Shown here one piece after another: positions 25,411 to 32,830 of a stretch of 44,760 nt of DNA. The notes below the pieces were generated by a model that saw only the letters and a list, made by a program, of their open reading frames with translations, did not search any database and was not told the origin of the DNA. The first letter of the stretch is position 1; every line of letters starts with the position of its first letter. Position numbers and translations under genes: made by a program. Location of the stretch: the NCBI RefSeq assembly GCF_001571325.1, contig NZ_BCTO01000072.1, forward strand, positions 1-44,760, in the 5' to 3' direction. Source of the DNA: Delftia tsuruhatensis NBRC 16741. GTDB taxonomy: Bacteria; Pseudomonadota; Gammaproteobacteria; Burkholderiales; Burkholderiaceae_C.

Positions 25411-26273
25411 CATTGCTCCAGGTCCTGGGCCAGCTGCTGCAGCAACGGGCCGCAGTCCTGCTCGATCTTGAGGGCCAGCAAATCCTCGGAGCGCATGCGG
25501 CCCTGGTTGATGGCGGCCACCGGCTTGCCCTGGGCCACGGCCTCATGCACGAAGCGCAGGCCTGAATACACCATCAGCGAAGAACCGGCGACCAGCAGCC
25601 CGCCGGCCTGCTGCAGCATGGCGCGCACGGCCTGCACCCGCTGGCTGGGCACGCCTTCCCCATAGAACACCACATCGGGCTTGAGCACGCCGCCGCAGTG
25701 CGGGCAGGCCGGCACGTCGAAGCGGCTGAAGTCGCGCCCTTCCAGGTCGGCATCGCCATCGGGCGCGGCCTGGGCGCTCAGGCCGGCCCAGCCGGGGTTG
25801 CGCTGCAGCAGCATGGCCTGCAGCGCGGCGCGCTCCATGCCGGCGCCACAACCCATGCAGCGCACGGCGGCAATGCGGCCGTGCAGGTCGATGACACCCT
25901 CGCTGCCTGCCGCCGTATGCAGGCCGTCCACGTTCTGGGTGACCAGGCCGGCCATCCATCCGCGCTGCTGCAGCAGCGCCAGCGCCTCATGGGCCGGGCC
26001 GGGCCGGGCCTGCGCCATCACGGGCCAGCCCAGCAGGCTGCGCGCCCAATAGCGCTGGCGCGTGGCATGGCTGCCCATGAAGGCCTGCAGCGTCACGGGC
26101 TGGGGCCGCTTCCACTGCCCCGCCGCATCGCGGTAGTCCGGAATGCCCGAGCCTGTGCTGCAACCTGCGCCCGTCAGCACCAGCCAGCGCTGGCCAGGGC
26201 GCAGCAGGGCACGCAGCGCCTGCGCGGCATCCTGCACAGGCGGGGACAGGGAGGGCGATGGTGCAGCAGTCAT
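25410..26273 (-). CDS. NAD-dependent protein deacylase, Sir2 family (class II type)
   Basis: A 287-residue sirtuin from ATG 26273 (MTAAPSPSLSPPVQDAAQAL). NAD-binding GAGCSTGSGIPDYRD is at 35-49, TQNVDGLH at 112-119, and the catalytic His131 in DLHG. Zinc cysteines are CMGC (139/142) and CPHC (190/193), with an insert between the pairs. PDVVFYGE and VAGSSLMVYSG complete the fold. The long zinc module resembles class II (SIRT4-like) bacterial sirtuins. It removes acyl groups from lysine with consumption of NAD. Targets are unknown. It is divergent from the transglycosylase gene, with ~90 bp between starts. Confidence 0.93.
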   Translation of the reverse strand: MTAAPSPSLSPPVQDAAQALRALLRPGQRWLVLTGAGCSTGSGIPDYRDAAGQWKRPQPVTLQAFMGSHATRQRYWARSLLGWPVMAQARPGPAHEALALLQQRGWMAGLVTQNVDGLHTAAGSEGVIDLHGRIAAVRCMGCGAGMERAALQAMLLQRNPGWAGLSAQAAPDGDADLEGRDFSRFDVPACPHCGGVLKPDVVFYGEGVPSQRVQAVRAMLQQAGGLLVAGSSLMVYSGLRFVHEAVAQGKPVAAINQGRMRSEDLLALKIEQDCGPLLQQLAQDLEQ

Positions 26274-26361
26274 GGGAGCACAGCATAGCGATCCATGGAT
26301 GGCTTGGTGCGGAAACACCGTGTTGCATTCAGCGCCAGGGCGCAGCGGAGACAATGGCTGC

Positions 26362-27765
26362 ATGCCCCACGCACATGCCACCGCCCCCGTCCCCAGCAAC
26401 GCCAACGGCCCCCACATGCTGACCCGCGCCGGACTGGCCACCGCCCTGACTGCCGCTCTGCTGGCCGGCTGCGCCTCCCGACCTGCGCCCACGCCGGTGC
26501 CAGCGCCAGCTTCCGCTGCGGCGACTTCCATGGCTGCGGCCGCCCCTGCCGCCCCTACCGCCCCTGCCGCGGCGGCACAGGCCGGCCCGGCCGCAGCGCC
26601 TGCTGCCGAGGCAAGCGGCGCGCAAGAGGCGTCCCAGCAGGCCGAGGCCGCCAGCTTCGAGGCCTGGAAGCGGGACTTCGCGCGCAAGGCGCTGGAGGCC
26701 GGCATCTCCGCCAAGACCGTGAGCAGCGCGCTGGAGCCGGCCCGGCTGCAGCGGCGCGCGGTGCAGCTGGACCGCTCGCAGCCCGAGTTCACGCGCACGC
26801 CCTGGCAGTACCTGGACAGCGCCGTCTCGGCCCAGCGCATTGCCCAGGGCCGCACCAAGCTGCGCGAAGCGGCTGCACCGCTGCAGGCGGCCAGCCAGCG
26901 CCATGGCGTGCCGGCCGAGGTGATCGCCGCCATCTGGGGCATGGAAAGCAATTACGGCAGCAACTTCGGCAACTTCCCCACCGTCGATGCGCTGGCCACC
27001 CTGGCCTTCGACGGCCGGCGCGCGGCCTGGGCTCAGAAGGAGTTGCTGGCCGCCCTGCGCATCATCGACAACGGCGACATCGATGCGGCCCACATGATCG
27101 GCTCCTGGGCCGGCGCCATGGGCCATACGCAGTTCCTGCCCTCGGTCTTCCTGGCCTATGCAGTGGATGCCGATGGCGATGGCCGCCGCGACATCTGGGG
27201 CAGCCTGCCCGATGTGACGGCCTCCACGGCGAACTACCTGGCCCATTCGGGCTGGAAGACGGGCGAGCCCTGGGGCGTGGAAGTGCGCCTGCCGGCAGGC
27301 TTTGACCATGCACGCGCCGAGACCAGCGTGCGCCAGGACAGCGCGCAATGGGCGGCCGAGGGCGTGCAGGCCGTGGACGGCTCCGCCCTGCCCGCCATGG
27401 CCGATGCCAGCGTGATCGCACCGGCCGGCGCGCGCGGCCCGGCCTTCATGGTGGGCGCCAACTTCCGCACCATCCTGCGCTACAACAACTCCGTGAATTA
27501 CGCATTGGGCGTGGGCCTGCTGTCGCAGCAACTGGCCGGCGGCCCGGGCGTGCAGGCGGCCTGGCCACGCGATCTGGCACCGCTGTCGCGCGAGCAGTTG
27601 CGCGCCTTGCAGGCCGCGCTCAACGAACGGGGATTTTCAGCCGGCACGGCCGATGGCGTGATGGGCCCGGCCACGCGCGCGGGCCTGCGCCAGTTCCAGC
27701 AAAGCCAGGGCCTGGTGGCCGACGGCTATCCCACGCTGGAGCTGCTGCAGAAACTGCAGCCCTGA
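26362..27765 (+). CDS. lytic murein transglycosylase, MltB family lipoprotein
   Basis: A 467-residue protein from ATG 26362, with GGAG 11 bp upstream. An alternative ATG at 26416 places a textbook lipoprotein signal (MLTRAGLATALTAALLAGC) at the very N-terminus. The lipobox cysteine is followed by a long Ala/Pro linker. The catalytic domain has AIWGMESNYGSNFGNFPTVD with the active Glu, MIGSWAGAMGHTQFLPS, and YAVDADGDGRRDIWGS. The C-terminal ~60 residues are a peptidoglycan-binding domain (LRALQAALNERGFSAGTADG). It cleaves glycan strands to 1,6-anhydromuropeptides at the inner face of the outer membrane. The PG-binding domain is extra compared with short E. coli MltB. Confidence 0.92.
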   Translation: MPHAHATAPVPSNANGPHMLTRAGLATALTAALLAGCASRPAPTPVPAPASAAATSMAAAAPAAPTAPAAAAQAGPAAAPAAEASGAQEASQQAEAASFEAWKRDFARKALEAGISAKTVSSALEPARLQRRAVQLDRSQPEFTRTPWQYLDSAVSAQRIAQGRTKLREAAAPLQAASQRHGVPAEVIAAIWGMESNYGSNFGNFPTVDALATLAFDGRRAAWAQKELLAALRIIDNGDIDAAHMIGSWAGAMGHTQFLPSVFLAYAVDADGDGRRDIWGSLPDVTASTANYLAHSGWKTGEPWGVEVRLPAGFDHARAETSVRQDSAQWAAEGVQAVDGSALPAMADASVIAPAGARGPAFMVGANFRTILRYNNSVNYALGVGLLSQQLAGGPGVQAAWPRDLAPLSREQLRALQAALNERGFSAGTADGVMGPATRAGLRQFQQSQGLVADGYPTLELLQKLQP

Positions 27766-27769
27766 ACGC

Positions 27770-28336
27770 TCACCCGGCGGCGCTGCCCGGCTCCGGGTAG
27801 GTGACGTCCAGCACTTCCAGCGTGCGCACACCTGCGGGGGTGGGCAGGGCCACCTCGTCGCCCACACGGGCCTTGAGCAGGGCGCGCGAGACGGGTGCGA
27901 TCCAGCTGACCTGCTGGCGTGCGCTGTCGGCCTCGTCGATGCCCATGATGGTGATGGTGCGCTCCTCGCCTTCGTCATCGACGTAGGTGACGGTGGCGCC
28001 GAAGTAGATCTGCTCGCTGCCGGCATGCACGGAGGGATCGACCACCTCGGCGATCTCCAGCCGCTTGGTCAGGAAGCGGATGCGCCGGTCGATCTCGCGC
28101 AGGCGCTTCTTGCCGTACAGATAGTCGCCGTTCTCGGAGCGGTCTCCATTGCTGGCCGCCCAGTGCACGATCTCCACGATGCGCGGGCGCTCGTTGTCGA
28201 TCAGGTCCAGCAGCTCGCCCTTGAGCCGCGCGAAGCCCTGGGGCGTGATGTAGTTCTTGCCGCCCGGCGGCAAGGGCGGCAGGCCGACTTCATCATCGTC
28301 GTCGCCGTCGGATTCCTTGGTGAAAGCCTTGCTCAT
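27770..28336 (-). CDS. greB: transcription elongation factor GreB
   Basis: A 188-residue Gre factor from ATG 28336 (MSKAFTKESDGDDDDE). After an acidic N-terminal extension, the coiled-coil domain begins NYITPQGFARLKGELLDLIDNERPRIVEIVHWAASNGDRSENGDYLYGKKRLREIDRR, with the acidic tip DRSENGDY. The C-terminal FKBP-like domain ends VGDEVALPTPAGVRTLEVLDVTY. GreB enters the RNA polymerase secondary channel and stimulates cleavage of backtracked transcripts. YLYGKKRLREIDRR marks GreB rather than GreA. It converges with the transglycosylase gene, with only 4 bp between their ends. Confidence 0.96.
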   Translation of the reverse strand: MSKAFTKESDGDDDDEVGLPPLPPGGKNYITPQGFARLKGELLDLIDNERPRIVEIVHWAASNGDRSENGDYLYGKKRLREIDRRIRFLTKRLEIAEVVDPSVHAGSEQIYFGATVTYVDDEGEERTITIMGIDEADSARQQVSWIAPVSRALLKARVGDEVALPTPAGVRTLEVLDVTYPEPGSAAG

Positions 28337-28413
28337 AGGGAGCCGATCTTCACACAGATCACCGCAGCAGGCGAAGACGCCGCACAAACCTCGACACCAA
28401 CTGAGCACAAACG

Positions 28414-28446
28414 AAAAAGCCTCAGAACTTTGCAGTTCTGAGGCTT
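28414..28446 (-). terminator. intrinsic terminator of tRNA-Arg copy 1
   Basis: On the minus strand, AAGCCTCAGAACT and AGTTCTGAGGCTT form a perfect stem followed by TTTTCG, 8 nt after the encoded CCA. The same sequence follows the second copy. Confidence 0.9.
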
Positions 28447-28453
28447 GTCGTTT

Positions 28454-28530
28454 TGGTGCGGCTGGCAGGAATCGAACCCACGACCCCTTGGTTCGTAGCC
28501 AAGTACTCTATCCAGCTGAGCTACAGCCGC
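28454..28530 (-). tRNA. tRNA-Arg(ACG), copy 1
   Basis: A 77-nt cloverleaf on the minus strand. The acceptor stem is GCGGCTG/CAGCCGC, the D-arm starts TAGCTCAGCTGGATAGAG, and the anticodon stem is CTTGG/CCAAG with loop CTACGAA (anticodon ACG). The T-arm contains GGTTCGATTCC, the discriminator is A, and the 3' CCA is encoded. ACG is read as ICG after deamination and decodes CGU, CGC and CGA. Confidence 0.97.
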
Positions 28531-28540
28531 CAAGCTTCGA

Positions 28541-28546
28541 ATTATA
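28541..28546 (-). promoter_or_regulatory. -10 box of tRNA-Arg copy 1
   Basis: TATAAT on the minus strand, 10 bp upstream of the tRNA 5' end, so transcription would start within a few bases of the mature end. The -35 region is not clear. Confidence 0.6.
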
Positions 28547-28659
28547 GCGTGCTTTTTGAACGCCTACGGAAAACCATGAAAATATCGAAAAATAACCGTT
28601 GACCAGCGCCTGAACCATGGCCACGGCCTCTGTGCGGGCCTGTGCGGGCGCCTGAAACG

Positions 28660-28692
28660 AAAAAGCCTCAGAACTTTGCAGTTCTGAGGCTT
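28660..28692 (-). terminator. intrinsic terminator of tRNA-Arg copy 2
   Basis: Identical to the stem and T-run after copy 1, here lying between the two tRNA genes, so each gene is a separate transcription unit. Confidence 0.9.
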
Positions 28693-28699
28693 GTCGTTT

Positions 28700-28776
28700 T
28701 GGTGCGGCTGGCAGGAATCGAACCCACGACCCCTTGGTTCGTAGCCAAGTACTCTATCCAGCTGAGCTACAGCCGC
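28700..28776 (-). tRNA. tRNA-Arg(ACG), copy 2
   Basis: Identical in all 77 positions to the copy at 28454, with the same anticodon ACG and encoded CCA. A -10-like TACAAT (28787-28792, minus strand), with TTGCGG 18 bp further upstream, is a plausible separate promoter. The identical block covers tRNA, spacer and terminator (about 123 bp, repeated at a distance of 246 bp). Confidence 0.97.
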
Positions 28777-28959
28777 CAAGACAACGATTGTATATCAATT
28801 TCCGGCCTCTCCGCAAAAATTGCAACCATCGCAAACTCCGGGCCCCGTGGCGCACCGCGCTGGCCTATATTGGCCGGTCGCGGATGCAGGCCCTGCCCTG
28901 CACCTGCGCGGGAGACAAACACAGCGAGCGGCCCGCCGCAGCGGCGGGAACGACAAGAC

Positions 28960-30483
28960 ATGACAGACAAGCGCGCGGCCACGCAGCCGCAACCGCCCGA
29001 GGGCGCCATGTGGGGGCAGCTGTTTCGCCGCAGCGCCCGCCCTGCCCTGAGCCTGCAGGGCCAGATCCGCGAGATGCTGGTCGATGCCATCCTCTCGGGC
29101 ATCCTCGCACCCGGCGAATCCATTCCCTCCAGCCGCGAGCTGGCGCGCCACCTGGGCGTGGCACGCATCACCGTGGTGCTGGCCTACCAGCAGCTGGCCG
29201 AGGAAGCCTTTTTGCTGAGCCGCCAGCGCAAGGGCCACTTCATCCATCCCGACGTACTCAAGGGGCGCACGCCGGGCGGCGCTGCGGCCAGCAGCACCCC
29301 TGGCGAAGGCCGCCGCACCGACTGGTCGCGGCGCCTGTGGCTGCTGCCCAGCCAGCAGCGCAGCATCGTCAAGGAAGAGGACTGGCAGCGCTACCCCTAT
29401 CCCTTCCTGTACGGCCAGTTCGACAAGGAGCTGTTTCCCACGGCCGCCTGGCGCGAATGCTGCCTCAAGGCCCTGGGCGTGCTGGACATACGCCAGTGGG
29501 CGCCCGACCAGATCGCGCGCGACGACGAGATGCTGATCCAGCAGGTGCAGACCAAGATCCTGCCCAGGCGCGGCGTCTGGGCCTCGGCCGACGAGCTGAT
29601 CATTACCGTGGGTGCTCAGCACGCCCTCTACATGGTGGCCGACCTGCTGATGCGCGAGGGCACGGCCGTGGGCATCGAGGAGCCCGGCTACCCCGATGCG
29701 CGCAACATCTTCAGCAGCCGCACCTCCCAGGTCATCCCGCTGCCGGTGGACGGCCAGGGCCTGCCGGTCACGCCGCTGCTGCGCCAGCTGGACTACCTCT
29801 ACGTGACGCCTAGTCACCAGTGCCCCACGGGCGTGACCATGCCGCTGGCCCGGCGCGAGGCGCTGCTGGAGATGGCCGAGGCGCACGACATCATCCTCAT
29901 CGAGGACGACTACGAGAGCGAGAGCAGCTTCGACGGCCAGCCCATTCCGGCGCTCAAGAGCCTGGACCGCAGCAACCGCGTGATCTACGTGGGCAGCCTG
30001 TCCAAGAGCCTGGCGCCGGGCCTGCGCGTGGGATACATCGTGGCCGCACCAGAGCTGATACGCGAGCTGCGTGCACTGCGCCGGCTCATGATCCGCCACC
30101 CTGCCACCTTCGTGCAGCGCACGCTGGCCATGTTCATCTCCCTGGGCCACTACGAGGCCCAGCAGCGGCGCCTGGCCCAGGCGCAGAAGGAGCGGCACGC
30201 AGCCCTCACGGCCGCCATGGCCGAGCATGCGCCCGGCTGCCGCATCACGCCCGTGCGCGGCGGCGGCTCGTGCTGGGTGCAACTGCCCGACCACATTCCC
30301 GTCGAAGCCCTGGCGCAGCGCGCCGCCGCGCACGGCGTGCTCATCGAGCCCGGCGATGTGTTCTTCGCACGCCCGGGCACGCCCGGCAGCTACATGCGCA
30401 TGGGCTACCAATCCATACCCGCCAACGACATCGGCCAGGGCGTGAAGGCCCTGGCCGATGCGATCCGTGAGGAGCAGCAGTAA
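28960..30483 (+). CDS. MocR-family (GntR-HTH/aminotransferase-like) transcriptional regulator
   Basis: A 507-residue protein from ATG 28960 (MTDKRAATQPQPPEGAMWG). Residues ~30-100 are a GntR winged HTH (LQGQIREMLVDAILSGILAPGESIPSSRELARHLGVARITVVLAYQQL). After a linker, residues ~140-505 are a class I aminotransferase-like domain (VGAQHALYMVADLL, SHQCPTGVTMP, IIEDDY-type IEDDYESE, and the PLP-lysine region YVGSLSKSLAPGLRVGY). Family members sense an amino acid or amine through PLP, e.g. GabR for GABA. The next genes encode a permease and an FAD amine oxidase, which suggests an amine/GABA-type ligand. A CTGGCCTATA word at 28860 may be its own operator. Confidence 0.93.
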   Translation: MTDKRAATQPQPPEGAMWGQLFRRSARPALSLQGQIREMLVDAILSGILAPGESIPSSRELARHLGVARITVVLAYQQLAEEAFLLSRQRKGHFIHPDVLKGRTPGGAAASSTPGEGRRTDWSRRLWLLPSQQRSIVKEEDWQRYPYPFLYGQFDKELFPTAAWRECCLKALGVLDIRQWAPDQIARDDEMLIQQVQTKILPRRGVWASADELIITVGAQHALYMVADLLMREGTAVGIEEPGYPDARNIFSSRTSQVIPLPVDGQGLPVTPLLRQLDYLYVTPSHQCPTGVTMPLARREALLEMAEAHDIILIEDDYESESSFDGQPIPALKSLDRSNRVIYVGSLSKSLAPGLRVGYIVAAPELIRELRALRRLMIRHPATFVQRTLAMFISLGHYEAQQRRLAQAQKERHAALTAAMAEHAPGCRITPVRGGGSCWVQLPDHIPVEALAQRAAAHGVLIEPGDVFFARPGTPGSYMRMGYQSIPANDIGQGVKALADAIREEQQ

Positions 30484-30530
30484 CGCAAGGAATGGCCGGG
30501 ACCGGCCCTGCCGGTCCCGTCGCCCCTGGG

Positions 30531-31973
30531 TCAGTACTTCTGCGGCTCGGGCCGCGCAGCCTCGGACAGCGATGTCACCACGGGCGCCACGCCGCGCTGC
30601 AGGAACTGCCGCACGGCGTAGGCCAGCAGCAAAATGCACAGGCTGGCCACGCCCAGCGCCAGCGGCGTGCGCTGCTCGGGGATGAAGGCCATGGCGATGA
30701 CGATGGACAGCATGCCGAAGATGGCGAACCAGGTCAGGTACGGATAGCACCACATGCGCACCTTGAGCTGGTGGGGCGCCTCGCGCTCCAGCCGGGCGCG
30801 CAGGCGCAGCTGCGAGATGGCGATCAGGATGTAGACGAAGATCGCCACCGTGCCGTAGGAGTTGACCAGGAAGGCGAACACCTTGTCGGGCGACACATAG
30901 GACATCACCACGGCGCCGTAGCCGAACAGCGTGGCCACCAGGATGGCCCGCGTGGGCACGCCATTGCGGCTGACCTTGGCCAGCGCCTGGGGCGCGTCGC
31001 CGCGCCGCGTCAGCGCGAACAGCATGCGAGATGACGCATACAGCCCCGAGTTGAGCGCCGACAGCACGGCCGTCAGCACGATGGCATTCATGATCTGCGC
31101 GGCGGCCGGCACGCCCATGGTGTTGAGCGCGCTGACATACGGCGTGGCAATGCCGCCCGCATTCCAGGGCACCAGGCAGGCCACCAGGAAGATGGAGCCC
31201 ACATAGAACACCAGCACGCGCGTGATCACCGAGTTGGTCGCCTTGGCCACGGCCTTCTGCGGCTCGGCCGTCTCGGCGGCGGCAATGGTCACGATCTCGG
31301 CGCCGAAGTAAAAGCCCGTGGCCGCCACCGCCCCGGTCAGCACCGGCACGATGCCGTTGGGCATGAAGCCGCCGTTGCCGGTGAGGTTGCCGAAGTGCAT
31401 GCCCTGCGAGGCGGGCGTCAGGCCCAGCACGTAGACGCCGGCCACGAACAGGAAGACCACGATGGCCGCCACCTTGATGGAGGCGAACCAGAACTCGAAC
31501 TCGCCAAAGGACTTGACCGACACCAGGTTGGTCAGCGTCAGCATCACCAGCAGCACCAGGCTGATGCTCCAGTTGGGCACATCGGGCAGCCAGTAGCGCA
31601 CCAGGTCGGCTCCGGCCACGGCCTCCAGCGCCACGACGATGACCCAGAAGTACCAGTACATCCAGCCCGTCAGAAAGCCTGCCAGCCGGCCCACGCCGGG
31701 GCGGTCGCGCCAGGCCTCTCGCGCAAACTCGTAGAACGAGCCTCCCCCGGGCATGGAGCAGGCCAGCTCGCCCAGCATGCGCATGACCAGGACCACGAGC
31801 AGACCCGTGATGAGGAAGGAAAGAATCGCGGCCGGCCCGGCCGACTTGATGACGACGCCGCTGCCCACGAACAGCCCGGCGCCGATGACGCCACCGAGGG
31901 CGATCATGGTCATGTGGCGTTCCTTGAGCCCGTGCGAAAGCCCCGGTGAAGAGGCGTGCTGATTTCCGATCAT
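30531..31973 (-). CDS. amino acid permease (APC superfamily, GabP/AnsP-like)
   Basis: A 480-residue transporter with 12 predicted helices. The N-terminus SHGLKERHMTMIALGGVIGAGLFVGSG and SMPGGGSFYEFAREAWRDRPG are hallmarks of the bacterial amino acid transporter (AAT) family, and ETAEPQKAVAKATNSVITRVLVFYVGSIFLV follows the same pattern. It is an inner-membrane proton symporter. Its neighbours (MocR regulator, PuuB-like oxidase) favour GABA or a related amino acid, but substrate cannot be read from sequence. It lies 124 bp downstream of the NTF2-like gene on the same strand, probably in one transcript, and converges with the MocR gene. Confidence 0.92.
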   Translation of the reverse strand: MIGNQHASSPGLSHGLKERHMTMIALGGVIGAGLFVGSGVVIKSAGPAAILSFLITGLLVVLVMRMLGELACSMPGGGSFYEFAREAWRDRPGVGRLAGFLTGWMYWYFWVIVVALEAVAGADLVRYWLPDVPNWSISLVLLVMLTLTNLVSVKSFGEFEFWFASIKVAAIVVFLFVAGVYVLGLTPASQGMHFGNLTGNGGFMPNGIVPVLTGAVAATGFYFGAEIVTIAAAETAEPQKAVAKATNSVITRVLVFYVGSIFLVACLVPWNAGGIATPYVSALNTMGVPAAAQIMNAIVLTAVLSALNSGLYASSRMLFALTRRGDAPQALAKVSRNGVPTRAILVATLFGYGAVVMSYVSPDKVFAFLVNSYGTVAIFVYILIAISQLRLRARLEREAPHQLKVRMWCYPYLTWFAIFGMLSIVIAMAFIPEQRTPLALGVASLCILLLAYAVRQFLQRGVAPVVTSLSEAARPEPQKY

Positions 31974-32097
31974 GTCTTGTCTCCTGTTTTATTCAGGCGC
32001 CACGGCTGATGCTCTGTTGTGGTGGCTGCGCAGGTGCGCGCCTTGCCGTGGCGTATCCGGTGTTCCCGGTGGCACGGGGCCGCAAGGCCCCGCGCCG

Positions 32098-32496
32098 TCA
32101 GGCGGCCGCCACCGGCGGGCGGTCCTTGCGGAAGGCGTTCTTCACGGCGATCTTTCCGTCCTTGAAGGTGAAGACATCCACCATGCGCGCTTCCACGCGC
32201 AGGCCGTCGGCCTTGGTGCCCTTGAAGGTGCTCTCGGACACGCCACGGTCGCCCTGCACGAAGTGGTCTCCATCGAGCCAGGCCGCATCGGGAAAGGCCT
32301 GCCAGGCCATCTGGAAGCCCTCGCGCACCGCCTGGCGGCCGACGAAGCTGCGGCCCATGAGATCGGGGCCGGCCACGGCGTGGAACTCGCATTCATCGGC
32401 CATGAAGCCCATCAGGGCCTCGATGTCGTGGCGGTTCCAGGCCTCGGCAAAGCGGGCCAGGAACTGTGCGTCGGGAGGGTTGGTGTCTGCGCTCAT
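32098..32496 (-). CDS. NTF2/SnoaL-like protein
   Basis: A 132-residue protein from ATG 32496, preceded by AAGGAGAC. The pattern FLARFAEAWNRHDIEALMGFMADECEFHAVAGPDLMGRSFVGRQAVREGFQMAW...VDVFTFKDGKIAVKNAFRKDR is that of the SnoaL/NTF2-like fold, a cone-shaped small-molecule pocket. Relatives are ligand-binding proteins, isomerases or hydrolases. No specific reaction can be assigned. As first gene of the leftward unit with the permease, and divergent from the FAD oxidase, it may bind or process the same metabolite. Confidence 0.85.
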   Translation of the reverse strand: MSADTNPPDAQFLARFAEAWNRHDIEALMGFMADECEFHAVAGPDLMGRSFVGRQAVREGFQMAWQAFPDAAWLDGDHFVQGDRGVSESTFKGTKADGLRVEARMVDVFTFKDGKIAVKNAFRKDRPPVAAA

Positions 32497-32605
32497 GCTG
32501 TCTCCTTGTCTGTGGTGGGTACCACGGCGCCGGGCCCGGGCAGGGCCGCCGCGCCGCGTCATCGAAATGTCGATGGGCCATGGTAGGTAGCAGGCACACG
32601 GACCC

Positions 32606-32640
32606 GTTAGAACCAGATGCCATCAATCGTTAGGTCCAGG
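32606..32640 (-). promoter_or_regulatory. candidate MocR operator array for the leftward operon
   Basis: On the minus strand CTGGACCTAA (ending near 32630) and CTGGTTCTAA (ending near 32607) are direct repeats 23 bp apart. They share CTGG--YTAA, close to the direct-repeat type described for TauR-like MocR regulators. They lie between the NTF2-like start and the FAD oxidase. Confidence 0.55.
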
Positions 32641-32658
32641 CGCGCGCACCGGCCGCCG

Positions 32659-32717
32659 CTGGCTCTATCGAAAGCTGGGCTGTGGCGCTAACTGGCTCCA
32701 TGGCCTGCTGGCTATGC
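32659..32717 (+). promoter_or_regulatory. candidate MocR operator array: four phased CTGG repeats
   Basis: CTGGCTCTAT at 32659, CTGGGCTGTG at 32675, CTGGCTCCAT at 32692 and CTGGCTATGC at 32708 are direct repeats spaced 16, 17 and 16 bp. Each repeat is therefore 33 bp, about three helical turns, from the next but one. The array lies ~115-170 bp upstream of the FAD oxidase start. Confidence 0.6.
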
Positions 32718-32830
32718 TGATTCCATCGTCGGCGCACCGCCTTGCAGGGCTTGCCGGCATTGGCCCCATTCCACCGAATCCATAGCAAAAAGCGGCAGAT
32801 CCCAAGCCGCCGCACCAGGAGACATCCGCC

